Positions 16,902 through 24,686 of a stretch of 64,000 nucleotides of DNA are shown here, one piece after another (position 1 is the stretch's first letter; every line of letters begins with the position of its first letter). The stretch lies in assembly GCA_019637075.1 (NCBI GenBank), contig JAHBWI010000001.1, positions 558,001 through 622,000 on the forward strand. The letters are read 5' to 3'. This DNA comes from Nitrospiraceae bacterium. GTDB lineage: Bacteria > Nitrospirota > Nitrospiria > Nitrospirales > Nitrospiraceae. The notes beneath the pieces were generated by a model. The model had not been told where the DNA came from. It was given only the letters and a program-made list of their open reading frames with translations, and did no database searches. Position numbers and translations under genes: made by a program.

Positions 16902-18170
16902 TTAGTCGGCGGACCGCACCGAAGCCCAGGGATCTGGAAGAAATCCCGCTACCATCATGCGATCGAGCAAGGAAAACGGCGGGCGGTTACGCAGCCCCGC
17001 CGTGGTGCAGAGCACACGATACCGCAGCCGCGCATTGCGATCGAGTGTCTTGAACGAGCGATCCCGTAAAAAGGCCAGGAGCGGATTTCCCGTATTCCAG
17101 AAGAACACCTGCTCATCGGCCAGTTGTTGAAGCATCGTCACATGGGGCCGCCGGGCGGACTCAAAGGCAGAGAGCGCGGAGGCCGAGCAGTCGCCTCGTT
17201 TCAACCAATCAGGAATCATCTCCGCCACAACCAGGGCATCCACCATCGCCTGCATCCGCCCCTGCGACGCGTGGGGGTTCATGGCATGGGCTGCATCACC
17301 GATCAAGAGCGCCCCATTGGCCACCCACCGCTCGGTCCTGACCCGCCCGGTGGGCATGTACCCGGTTTGACTCCAGTCGAGGAGGCCCTTGAAGGTGGGT
17401 TCCATCGAAGGGTCGATCCTCGTCCAACTGTCTCGAAGCGCGTCGAGCCCTCTGGCCTTGATCGCATCATACGACCCGGCTTGGATCATGTAGAACACGT
17501 AGGCCTTGCCTTCGGCTGCGGGGAAGAGGCCGAGAATCGACTTCGTGCCGACCAGGTAACGGCCTTCGTTGAACTCCATTCCGGCATCCATCAACGCGAT
17601 GAGGTAGCCCTCGGCATAACGGTGCAGGTCCGTGTTGATCTTCAGCCCCTCGCGTACTTTCGAAAAGGCTCCGTCCGCGCCAACGACGAGACGTGAGGAG
17701 ATGTCCACCGGCTCCCCCTGTCGAACAGCGTGGAGACCGACGACCCTGTCGCCCTCAAACCGCAAGCCCGTGAACTGCGCGTCGTACCAGAGTCCCTCGG
17801 AGTTCGCCTCGGCCAGCGCCTCAAGGATCGCATGATGCGCGACGTTCGGCAGAGTCACGACCGCTTGGTTATAGGGAGCGGGCAACTCGGAATAGTCCAC
17901 CGTGCAGAGCCGCTCCCCGCCGGTTCGGCAGAAATTGAATTTGCGCACGATGCGCGTGGCATTGGCAGGCAAGCGATGCAGCAACCCAAGCCGGTCCAAG
18001 ACCCGCTGCCCGTTCGGCTGCAGAATCTCACCCCTGAGCCCTTTCGGAGGCCCAGCGGCCTGCTCGATCACGAGTGAACGGATTCCCTGCTGCGCCAGCA
18101 TCAGCGCCAGGACGGCCCCGCCGCCCCCGGCACCGACGATTGCCACATCTGTTTCCACCCTGCGTCCCAT
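16902..18170 (-). CDS. FAD-dependent monooxygenase (PHBH/UbiH fold)
   Basis: This encodes 422 residues from ATG 18170, 8 nt after the upstream stop; an ATG at 18194 would overlap that gene. It has the N-terminal dinucleotide-binding motif DVAIVGAGGGGAVLALMLA, the DG motif VVGADGAFSKVR, and the GD motif LLIGDAAHAMNPHASQGRMQAMVDA. This is the three-motif set of aromatic hydroxylases and ubiquinone hydroxylases. The substrate is unknown; the usual GDAAH(x)xxPxxGQG reads NPHASQGR here. Neighbours give no pathway hint. It may act on a quinone or lipid. Confidence 0.85.
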   Translation of the reverse strand: MGRRVETDVAIVGAGGGGAVLALMLAQQGIRSLVIEQAAGPPKGLRGEILQPNGQRVLDRLGLLHRLPANATRIVRKFNFCRTGGERLCTVDYSELPAPYNQAVVTLPNVAHHAILEALAEANSEGLWYDAQFTGLRFEGDRVVGLHAVRQGEPVDISSRLVVGADGAFSKVREGLKINTDLHRYAEGYLIALMDAGMEFNEGRYLVGTKSILGLFPAAEGKAYVFYMIQAGSYDAIKARGLDALRDSWTRIDPSMEPTFKGLLDWSQTGYMPTGRVRTERWVANGALLIGDAAHAMNPHASQGRMQAMVDALVVAEMIPDWLKRGDCSASALSAFESARRPHVTMLQQLADEQVFFWNTGNPLLAFLRDRSFKTLDRNARLRYRVLCTTAGLRNRPPFSLLDRMMVAGFLPDPWASVRSAD

Positions 18171-18178
18171 CCTGTCGC

Positions 18179-18748
18179 CTACTCTCCCGTCCAAGGCACG
18201 AATCGGTCACGGTCGTTCCACAAGGCCAGGAACTTCTCCCGCGCCTTGGCCGTCACGGCCCGGTCCGTGATGACGTCCAACCGTTCATCATTGTACCGAT
18301 TGCCGCTGGTAGTGTGGTTGGCCGAGCCGGAGGTGTTGACCTCATCGTCGATCACCACCTGTTTCAGATGCATCAAGCCGTCATGCTGGTTCACGCGAAT
18401 CGGCACACCCGCCGCACGCAAGGCCTTCGCCGCAGCCTGTTGCTTGGGATCGCTCATCCTCTCACGGTCGGTAATGACACGAACGTCCACGCCTCGGTGC
18501 TTGGCCTCCACGAGCGCCTTGACCACGGCAGGCGCGGTCATGCCGTACACCGCAACATAGATGTAGCGTTTCGCATGTCCATACAGACCCACCACCCGCT
18601 CGATCGGTAAATCCTCCGGCGCATAGAGGACTTCGATGGTGGCGGCAAATCCGCCGGACGCGGAAGTGAATAACGCGAAGGCGAGCGCAAGGACCACACA
18701 GCGAGAGAGCGCACGAACGTTGTGCCTGGAGCGCGATCGCGGAATCAC
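18179..18748 (-). CDS. secreted phospholipase D-like (Nuc-type) protein
   Basis: This encodes 189 residues with a Sec signal peptide ending near SGGFA. It carries a single PLD motif, HLKQVVIDDEVNTSGSANHT (HxKx4D followed by GSANHT), and YIYVAVYGMTAPAVVKALVEA upstream of it. One HKD per chain is typical of Nuc-type nucleases and some phospholipases, which dimerise to complete the site. It would act in the periplasm or outside. The start overlaps the upstream unknown gene by 4 nt. Confidence 0.9.
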   Translation of the reverse strand: MIPRSRSRHNVRALSRCVVLALAFALFTSASGGFAATIEVLYAPEDLPIERVVGLYGHAKRYIYVAVYGMTAPAVVKALVEAKHRGVDVRVITDRERMSDPKQQAAAKALRAAGVPIRVNQHDGLMHLKQVVIDDEVNTSGSANHTTSGNRYNDERLDVITDRAVTAKAREKFLALWNDRDRFVPWTGE

Positions 18749-19122
18749 TCGAGGTCAAAGAGAGTCCGGAAATGGTCGTCCGATTCGTTCCAGGCTTCCG
18801 GCGAAGTCTGGGAAAGCCAGGTCCGAAGGAAGGTTTTCTGATCGGGGGTCAGCATCTGCTTGATCTGGTGCGACCGTCCCTGCAGCGGCTGGAGAAACCC
18901 GGCCCGCGTCCTGAAGTCCAGCGTCGCCGTCCGGACATACATATTGGTGTACATGGACGGCTTCTCGTCTTCACCCTCCCCCTGCACCCAAACTGAGAGA
19001 AATTTCTCAAGCTGCAATCCGGCGCTGTCGAGCGCCGGTTCCGTGTCGTGAAAGAGCTCGTTCTCCGATTCCTTAAGCGGCATGGCCTCGTGGGCCCGAA
19101 ATAAGAAATTTTTCTTCCACAT
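18745..19122 (-). CDS. hypothetical protein
   Basis: This encodes 125 residues with GGAGGGTAGGGT directly before ATG. It is acidic and helical (LKESENELFHDTEPALDSAGLQLEKFLSVW, then TPDQKTFLRTWLSQTSPEAW). It is the first gene of the leftward five-gene group 19122-15370. No family is recognised and there is no signal peptide or membrane segment. Confidence 0.65.
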   Translation of the reverse strand: MWKKNFLFRAHEAMPLKESENELFHDTEPALDSAGLQLEKFLSVWVQGEGEDEKPSMYTNMYVRTATLDFRTRAGFLQPLQGRSHQIKQMLTPDQKTFLRTWLSQTSPEAWNESDDHFRTLFDLE

Positions 19123-19244
19123 ACCCTACCCTCCAGACCGGCGCATACTGTAAGCTAGCGCTATCGAAAGTCAAGAAAGCGGCCCCGGGTCGGGACCCGC
19201 CGGTCAGCGCACACACCGGAAGGCCCGAGGGGATGGTCGTTACC

Positions 19245-19274
19245 TTGACAAGATGCGAACCCGTTTGCTAACTT
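19245..19274 (+). promoter_or_regulatory. sigma70-like promoter of the sulfur-transfer cluster
   Basis: A perfect TTGACA (19245-19250) is followed after 18 bp by TAACTT (19269-19274), 40 bp before the ThiS-like ATG. GAGGAG precedes that start. This is the best promoter candidate for the rightward operon beginning at 19314. Confidence 0.65.
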
Positions 19275-19313
19275 CTTGAAATTCTTTAGACTCTTACCTT
19301 CCGAGGAGCGGGC

Positions 19314-19514
19314 ATGCAGGTCATGATCAATGGAAAGTCCGAGCAGATCGCAGGGGGCAGCGTCCTCGATCTCCTCAAAGCCAAGAACATCGAACCCCAG
19401 ATGGTGGCGGTCGAGGTCAACGACAAGATGCTGGAGCGAACCCACCTGGAAAGCACCCAGCTGAAAGACGGCGATCAAGTCGAGTTCCTGTTCTATATGG
19501 GCGGTGGTCGGTGA
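19314..19514 (+). CDS. ThiS/MoaD-like sulfur-carrier protein with C-terminal GGGR
   Basis: This encodes 66 residues with the beta-grasp pattern MQVMINGKSEQIAGGSVLDLLKAK...VAVEVNDKML...LKDGDQVEFLFYMGGGR. Carrier proteins end in Gly-Gly, whose carboxylate is adenylated and thiolated. Here one Arg follows the glycines, so trimming is likely needed, as in carriers processed by JAMM peptidases (for example QbsE/QbsD). A JAMM gene lies at the end of the same cluster. The stop overlaps the GTG of the cysteine synthase (GTGA), indicating coupling and probable partnership. Confidence 0.88.
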   Translation: MQVMINGKSEQIAGGSVLDLLKAKNIEPQMVAVEVNDKMLERTHLESTQLKDGDQVEFLFYMGGGR

Positions 19515-20440
19515 CCGCAAGCGCGCATAAAGAAATCACTCAGCTCATCGGCAACACGCCGTTGGTGCGACTGAATCGCCTATCCAAGCCGGGAGCCGCG
19601 ACGATTTACGCCAAGGTCGAGTCGTTCAATCCCGGCGGGAGCATCAAAGACCGTATCTGCCTCAACATGATCAATGAGGCGGAGCGACAGGGGAAACTGA
19701 AACCGGGCGGCACGATCGTCGAGCCGACCAGTGGAAACACCGGGATCGGGCTGGCCCTCGTCGCCGCGGTGCGTGGATACAAATTGATCCTGGTCATGCC
19801 CGAGAGCATGAGCATGGAGCGCGCAAGCCTCCTGTCTTCCTACGGAGCCCAACTGGTGTTGACCGCCGCCTGGGAAGGCATGAAGGGCTCGATCAAGGAA
19901 GCCGAGGCGATCATCGCGCAAAACCCGTCCTATTTCATGCCGGACCAGTTTTCCAACCCCGCCAATCCGGCCATGCACCGGATGACGACGGCGCCGGAAA
20001 TACTGGACGCATTGGATGGAAAGGTCGATGCCTTCGTGGCGGCCGTGGGAACAGGCGGCACCATCACCGGCTGCGGCGAGGTGATCAAGGAACGGAATCC
20101 GGCGGCGAAGGTCATTGCCGTGGAACCGGCCGGCTCCCCGGTATTGTCCGGCGGCGATCCGGGACCGCACAAGATTCAAGGCATCGGAGCGGGATTCGTC
20201 CCGAAAGTCCTGAACCGCAAGCTGCTCGACCGCGTTATCACGGTGACCGACGACGAAGCCTATCAAACGGCCAAGTTGCTGGCGAAGAAGGAAGGCCTCT
20301 TGGTCGGGATTTCGGCAGGCGCCAATGTCTTCGCCGCCCAGAAAGTGGCGGAGGAACTCGGCCCGGGCAAGAACGTCGTGACCATTCTCTGCGACACAGG
20401 CGAGCGCTATATCAGCATCGAAAAGTACTTCAACATTTGA
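19511..20440 (+). CDS. cysteine synthase (PLP-dependent CysK/CysM family)
   Basis: This encodes 309 residues from GTG 19511. PLP Lys is K46 in FNPGGSIKDR. The substrate loop is EPTSGNTGIGLA (about 71-82), the phosphate loop is GTGGTITG (about 176-183), and the C-terminal CDTGERYIS is typical of O-acetylserine/O-phosphoserine sulfhydrylases. Coupling to a sulfur carrier suggests it uses a protein thiocarboxylate as sulfur donor, as CysM does with CysO in Mycobacterium. Whether the acceptor is O-acetyl- or O-phosphoserine cannot be read by eye. Confidence 0.93.
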   Translation: MTASAHKEITQLIGNTPLVRLNRLSKPGAATIYAKVESFNPGGSIKDRICLNMINEAERQGKLKPGGTIVEPTSGNTGIGLALVAAVRGYKLILVMPESMSMERASLLSSYGAQLVLTAAWEGMKGSIKEAEAIIAQNPSYFMPDQFSNPANPAMHRMTTAPEILDALDGKVDAFVAAVGTGGTITGCGEVIKERNPAAKVIAVEPAGSPVLSGGDPGPHKIQGIGAGFVPKVLNRKLLDRVITVTDDEAYQTAKLLAKKEGLLVGISAGANVFAAQKVAEELGPGKNVVTILCDTGERYISIEKYFNI

Positions 20441-20499
20441 GAACAGAAGCCGTCAGCGGGCAAGCTCTCGGTAGCTCGCCGAGGCCTATTCACCGTATA

Positions 20500-20605
20500 G
20501 AGGAATGGATGCTCAAAATGGCCTTCCAGCAAGGCCGCAGGCGAGAAGAGACCGGAAGCGTACCCTCCGGAGTGCGTTGAGGATCTCGTCGAGCTGAGAA
20601 GAAGC
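20500..20605. repeat. intergenic element with small hairpins, Nitrospira-type repeat candidate
   Basis: The 177-bp gap between the cysteine synthase and the first E1 gene contains GGCCTT-CCAGC-AAGGCC (20520-20536) and CCGGA...TCCGG (20552-20570). I remember closely similar text (ATGCTCAAAA, then GGCC...CCAGCAAGGCCGC) recurring between genes in Nitrospira. That is memory, not a search. The element splits the operon and could process or attenuate the transcript. Confidence 0.4.
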
Positions 20606-20617
20606 TTCCCGACGATC

Positions 20618-21436
20618 ATGGAATTTACAGAATCACAGATTACCCGCTACAGCCGGCACATTCTCCTGCCCGAGGTAGGCGGGAAAGGACAAAAGAAGAT
20701 CGCCAAGGGTAAGGTATTGCTCGTGGGGGCCGGAGGACTGGGCTCGCCCGCCGCGCTCTATTTGGCGGCCGCCGGTCTCGGCACCATCGGCTTGATCGAC
20801 AGCGATGTCGTCGACCTCACGAACCTCCAGCGGCAGGTCCTTCACCACACCTCCGACGTGGGACGCCCCAAGGTCCTGTCGGGCAAGGAAAAGATCCAGG
20901 CCCTCAATCCGGACGTGAATGTCTTGATGTACGAGGAGCGCCTGAATGCGGGGAACGCGCTGAAGATTTTCGGCGAGTACGACGTCATCATCGACGGCGT
21001 CGACAATTTCCCGACCAAGTTTCTGATCAACGACGCCTGTTACTTCGCCGGCAAGCCGCTGATTCACGGCGGTATCCTCCGGTTCGATGGGCGGGTCACG
21101 ACGATCATTCCGAAGAAGTCCGCCTGCTATCGATGCGTCTTCAAGAAACCGCCGCCCGAGGGCTTGGTCGCCTCCTGTCAGGAAGCCGGGGTCATCGGCG
21201 TGCTGGCCGGCATTGTCGGCACGATCCAGGCCACCGAAGCGCTCAAGCTGATTCTGGGACTGGGCCGTCCGCTGACGGATCGACTGCTCGACTTCGACGC
21301 CAGACGAACCCAATTTCGCGAGATCCGCATCAAACGGAACCCGGATTGCCCGCTCTGCGGCGAGCATCCCACGATCACCGAATTGTTCGAGGACGGCAAT
21401 GTCGGACCGTCCTGTGCGTTGCCGGGCCAACAGTAA
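20618..21436 (+). CDS. MoeB/ThiF-type E1-like adenylyltransferase (first copy)
   Basis: This encodes 272 residues. ATP site: VLLVGAGGLGSPAALYLAAAG (residues 33-53); LIDSDVVDLTNLQRQ supplies the conserved Asp, Asn and Arg; the zinc pairs are CYRC and CPLC; the candidate active-site Cys lies in ASCQEAGVIG. It would adenylate the C-terminus of a MoaD/ThiS-like carrier and pass it to a sulfur donor. There is no C-terminal rhodanese domain (unlike MoeZ), so sulfur must come from elsewhere. It lies between cysteine synthase and threonine synthase. Confidence 0.93.
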   Translation: MEFTESQITRYSRHILLPEVGGKGQKKIAKGKVLLVGAGGLGSPAALYLAAAGLGTIGLIDSDVVDLTNLQRQVLHHTSDVGRPKVLSGKEKIQALNPDVNVLMYEERLNAGNALKIFGEYDVIIDGVDNFPTKFLINDACYFAGKPLIHGGILRFDGRVTTIIPKKSACYRCVFKKPPPEGLVASCQEAGVIGVLAGIVGTIQATEALKLILGLGRPLTDRLLDFDARRTQFREIRIKRNPDCPLCGEHPTITELFEDGNVGPSCALPGQQ

Positions 21437-21457
21437 CTTTGTAGCGAAGGTGTCTCC

Positions 21458-22708
21458 ATGGCAAAGATGAAAGCGCTGGTCTGTCGCGAGTGCGGAAAAG
21501 AATACCCGGCGAAAGCCATTCACGTCTGCGAGATGTGCTTCGGCCCCCTCGAGGTGAAGTACAACTACGACGAGATCAAGGGGGTCGTCTCGCGCAAGAA
21601 GATCGAACAGGGCCCGCAAAGCATGTGGCGCTACATCGACCTGCTCCCGGTCGAGGGAACCGCGCTCATCGGCCCTCATGCGGGACTGACCCCGATGGTC
21701 CGCGCCAAGAACCTGGGTGCGTTCCTCGGCATCGACGAGCTCTACATCAAGAACGACACGGTCAACCACCCGACCCTTTCGTTCAAAGATCGCGTCGTCT
21801 CGGTCGCGCTGACACGGGCCCGCGAGTTGGGCTTTGAAACGGTCGCCTGTGCCTCGACCGGCAACCTGGCCAATTCGGTGGCCGCGCATGCAGCGGCGGC
21901 CGGCATGAAGTGCTACGTGTTCATTCCCGCGGACCTCGAAGCCGCCAAGGTGCTCGGCAACCTGATCTACAAGCCGAACGTGGTGGAAGTGGAAGGCAAC
22001 TACGACGACGTCAACCGGCTCTGCAGCGAAATTGCCGCCGAGCACGGATGGGCCTTCGTCAACATCAACATTCGTCCCTACTATGCGGAAGGGTCCAAGA
22101 CCTTGGCGTTCGAGACGGTGGAACAGCTCGGGTGGCGCACGCCGGATCAGGCCGTCATCCCGATGGCGTCCGGCTCGCTCCTCACCAAGATTTGGAAGGG
22201 CTTGAACGAAATGCACGCCCTCGGCCTGGTGGACGAGGTCCGGACCAAAGTCAACGGCGCCCAGGCGGAAGGCTGCTCTCCGATTGCCACGGCGTTCCTG
22301 GCGGGCAGAGACTTCTTCAAGCCGGTCAAGCCCAAGACCATCGCCAAGTCGCTGGCCATCGGCAACCCGGCCGACGGTTACTACGCCTTGAAGGCCACAG
22401 CCGAAAGCAAGGGCGCCATGGAAGCGGTGACCGACGAGGAAGTGGTCGAGGGCATCAAGCTGTTGGCTCAGACCGAAGGCATCTTCGCGGAAACGGCCGG
22501 CGGCGTGACGATCGGCGTGCTGCGCAAGTTGGTCAAAAAAGGGATCATCAAGAAAAGCGACGTGACGGTCGCCTATATCACAGGCAACGGGCTCAAGACG
22601 CAGGAAGCCGTGGTGGATGCCGTGGGACGTCCTTACCGCATTCAGCCGAGCCTGCTCAGCTTCCAAAATACCTTCAAAATGGGAAAGAACGGTGGTGGTG
22701 ACGCATGA
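21458..22708 (+). CDS. thrC: threonine synthase (PLP-dependent)
   Basis: This encodes 416 residues. An N-terminal zinc-ribbon-like pair (C9-x2-C12, C24-x2-C27) precedes the PLP fold. PLP Lys is in HPTLSFKDRVVS, and the substrate loop is CASTGNLANSVAAHAA. It converts O-phosphohomoserine to threonine. The stop overlaps the ATG of a MoaD-like carrier by 4 nt (ATGA), and an E1 gene lies on each side of the pair. The enzyme may therefore be the housekeeping ThrC, or a relative that accepts sulfur from the carrier to make homocysteine. The second idea is inference. Confidence 0.9.
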   Translation: MAKMKALVCRECGKEYPAKAIHVCEMCFGPLEVKYNYDEIKGVVSRKKIEQGPQSMWRYIDLLPVEGTALIGPHAGLTPMVRAKNLGAFLGIDELYIKNDTVNHPTLSFKDRVVSVALTRARELGFETVACASTGNLANSVAAHAAAAGMKCYVFIPADLEAAKVLGNLIYKPNVVEVEGNYDDVNRLCSEIAAEHGWAFVNINIRPYYAEGSKTLAFETVEQLGWRTPDQAVIPMASGSLLTKIWKGLNEMHALGLVDEVRTKVNGAQAEGCSPIATAFLAGRDFFKPVKPKTIAKSLAIGNPADGYYALKATAESKGAMEAVTDEEVVEGIKLLAQTEGIFAETAGGVTIGVLRKLVKKGIIKKSDVTVAYITGNGLKTQEAVVDAVGRPYRIQPSLLSFQNTFKMGKNGGGDA

Positions 22709-22977
22709 TTAAAGTACGCATTCCGACTCCCCTGCGGACCCTGACCAAGGGCCAGGGAGAAGTCGAAGCCCCTGCAGGCAGCATCGACGATATGATCGGC
22801 ACGCTGGACGCAACCTATCCCGGCCTCAAGAGCCGGCTTTGCGACGAAAAGGGCGACCTGCGCCGCTTCGTCAACATCTACGTCAACGAAGAGGACATCC
22901 GTTTCCTGAACGGAAAGGAGACCTCGTTGAAAGACGGCGACGAAGTGTCCATCGTCCCAGCCATCGCCGGAGGCTAA
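22705..22977 (+). CDS. MoaD/CysO-like sulfur-carrier protein ending Gly-Gly
   Basis: This encodes 90 residues, starting MIKVRIPTPLRTLTKGQGEV and ending KDGDEVSIVPAIAGG. The free C-terminal GG is ready for adenylation. It has the CysO-type signature of a long loop between strands and EDIRFLNGKET before the last strand. CysO-type carriers deliver sulfide to PLP enzymes in cysteine or homocysteine synthesis. It overlaps thrC upstream by 4 nt and is separated from the NIL gene by 2 nt. Confidence 0.93.
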   Translation: MIKVRIPTPLRTLTKGQGEVEAPAGSIDDMIGTLDATYPGLKSRLCDEKGDLRRFVNIYVNEEDIRFLNGKETSLKDGDEVSIVPAIAGG

Positions 22978-22979
22978 TC

Positions 22980-23219
22980 ATGACGAGCCTGCGTTTTCAC
23001 ATTCGTTTTCCGGAAACCAAGATCAAAGAACCGATCATTTACCAGATCGGCCATGAGTTCAAAGTCGTCACAAACGTGCGCCGGGCGGACGTGCGCGAGA
23101 CGACCGGCTGGATGGACCTTGAACTCACGGGCGACACGGCGGAAATCGAGCGCGCGATCGACGGATTCCGCGCCAAGGGCTGCGTCGTCGACCCCATCGA
23201 ACTCAACGTGGTGGAGTAA
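22980..23219 (+). CDS. NIL-domain protein
   Basis: This encodes 79 residues from ATG 22980; the longer in-frame extension runs inside the carrier gene and is not used. The sequence FRIHF-type start, EPIIYQIGHEFKVVTNVRRADV and GWMDLELTGD is the NIL (ferredoxin-like regulatory) domain, known at the C-terminus of methionine ABC ATPases. Stand-alone NIL proteins occur beside homocysteine and sulfur-carrier genes. It may sense or bind sulfur amino acids. It is tightly packed between the carrier and the second E1 gene. Confidence 0.9.
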   Translation: MTSLRFHIRFPETKIKEPIIYQIGHEFKVVTNVRRADVRETTGWMDLELTGDTAEIERAIDGFRAKGCVVDPIELNVVE

Positions 23220-23290
23220 CTCACGCCGATCGCACCTCATGGAGGCTGTCCCGCATTCGACGTTCCGCTTCGCGACGAGAGACCAACGAC

Positions 23291-24094
23291 ATGGAATTTA
23301 CCGATACGCAAATACAGCGTTATAGCCGGCATATCATCTTGAGCGAAGTCGGCGGCAAGGGCCAGATGAAGCTGGCCAAGGCCAAAGTCCTGCTCATCGG
23401 CGCAGGAGGTCTGGGATCTCCGGCCGCGCTTTATCTGGCGGCAGCCGGCATCGGCACCATCGGCCTCGTCGACGGCGACGTCGTGGACCTGTCCAACCTC
23501 CAACGGCAGATTCTCCATTCGACCGCGACCCTTGGCCAGCCGAAGGTGGAATCAGGCCGCAAGACGATCACCGCCATCAATCCCGACGTGGACGTGAAGA
23601 CCTTCCAGATGAACGTCGACAGCGACAACATTCTTGATTTGGTTTCGAAATTCGACGTCGTGCTCGACGGATCGGATAACTTTTCGACCCGCTTCCTCGT
23701 CAACGATGCCTGCTTCTTCGCGAAGAAAACACTCGTGTCTGCGAGCATGTTTCGTTTCGAAGGGCAGCTCACGACAATCAAGCCCCATGCTGGCTACCCC
23801 TGCTATCGCTGCTTGTACCCGGAGCCTCCGCCGGCCGGCCTCGTGCCGAGCTGCCAGGAAGCCGGCGTGCTGGGCGTCCTCGCGGGAACGATGGGCATTT
23901 TGCAGGCCTCGGAAGCGATCAAGGAAATCCTCGGCATCGGCGAAACGATCGCCGACAAACTCCTGATCTACGATGCGCTGGAGATGAAATTCCGAAAAGT
24001 CTCGCGCCCCAAGGATCCGCGCTGCCCCCTCTGCAGCTCGACCCCGACCATTACCAGCCTCGGTGGCGACTATACCGTCACCTGCACGATCTGA
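23291..24094 (+). CDS. MoeB/ThiF-type E1-like adenylyltransferase (second copy)
   Basis: This encodes 267 residues. It has the same architecture as the first copy: VLLIGAGGLGSPAALYLAAAG, LVDGDVVDLSNLQRQ, CYRC and CPLC zinc pairs, and PSCQEAGVLG. The two copies share their N-terminal start (MEFT and RYSRHI) and are clearly paralogous, but they differ throughout, so this is not an assembly duplicate. This copy lacks a rhodanese domain too. Its position after the GG-ending carrier and NIL protein suggests that it charges that carrier. Confidence 0.93.
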   Translation: MEFTDTQIQRYSRHIILSEVGGKGQMKLAKAKVLLIGAGGLGSPAALYLAAAGIGTIGLVDGDVVDLSNLQRQILHSTATLGQPKVESGRKTITAINPDVDVKTFQMNVDSDNILDLVSKFDVVLDGSDNFSTRFLVNDACFFAKKTLVSASMFRFEGQLTTIKPHAGYPCYRCLYPEPPPAGLVPSCQEAGVLGVLAGTMGILQASEAIKEILGIGETIADKLLIYDALEMKFRKVSRPKDPRCPLCSSTPTITSLGGDYTVTCTI

Positions 24095-24095
24095 C

Positions 24096-24605
24096 GTGGC
24101 GGACCTGTCGATTCCCCAACGAATCCTGGATGAGATCGTCGCGCACGCGCGCGAGCTGACGCCGTATGAGTGCTGCGGCCTGCTTGCCGGCAAGGACGGC
24201 ACGGTCACGGACCTCTACCGCATCACGAACGTGGTCGCGCTCGAAGGAGCCTCGCAACTGGCGAGCTTCGACGACGCGAAGCTCTCGCACCTCTCCCGGC
24301 TGTCGCCCCAGGAGCGCGCCGAGATCGCCTTTGTGATGGATGCGCGGGATCTCGCGCTGGCGCAAAAAGACATGCGGAAGCGAGGCTTGCAGCTTCAGGT
24401 CGTCTACCACTCCCATCCGCACGACCCTGCCCGCCCTTCCGTAACCGACATCAAGATCGCCACGGATTACGAAGACTACTGGGGCAAAATCAATCTTCCG
24501 ATTCCGGCCTACACGATCGTCTCGCTCATGCACGCAGCGCCCGATCTGCGCACCTACTGGATCAAGGGCGGAACCGTCAGCATCACAGACCTGCGGATCA
24601 TCTGA
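24096..24605 (+). CDS. M67/JAMM-family metallopeptidase (Mec+-like)
   Basis: This encodes 169 residues if read from GTG 24096, 1 nt after the preceding stop. A GTG at 24063 inside the upstream gene is an alternative, and neither has a clear Shine-Dalgarno. It carries the full JAMM zinc set: Glu in TPYECCGLLAG and HSHPHDPARPSVTD (HxH-x7-S-x2-D). Mec+ of Mycobacterium hydrolyses the carrier-cysteine adduct, and QbsD trims a carrier C-terminus. Both jobs fit here: releasing amino acid from the GG carrier and trimming GGGR of the ThiS-like carrier. Confidence 0.92.
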   Translation: MADLSIPQRILDEIVAHARELTPYECCGLLAGKDGTVTDLYRITNVVALEGASQLASFDDAKLSHLSRLSPQERAEIAFVMDARDLALAQKDMRKRGLQLQVVYHSHPHDPARPSVTDIKIATDYEDYWGKINLPIPAYTIVSLMHAAPDLRTYWIKGGTVSITDLRII

Positions 24606-24686
24606 CGTCGACGCAATTCTCCTCTACCAATCCCCAGGGGACGATGCCATAATTGCCCTTTCTTTTTTGACGGGAGGGGGTTTGCC

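Noticed and set aside
20633-22666. 677-codon minus-strand frame antisense to the E1 and threonine synthase genes
   Set aside because: His/Gly/Arg-rich, no domain; it is the shadow of strongly coding plus-strand genes with clear motifs.
20618-24094. The two E1-like genes as an assembly duplication
   Set aside because: They differ along their whole length and have different neighbours on each side.
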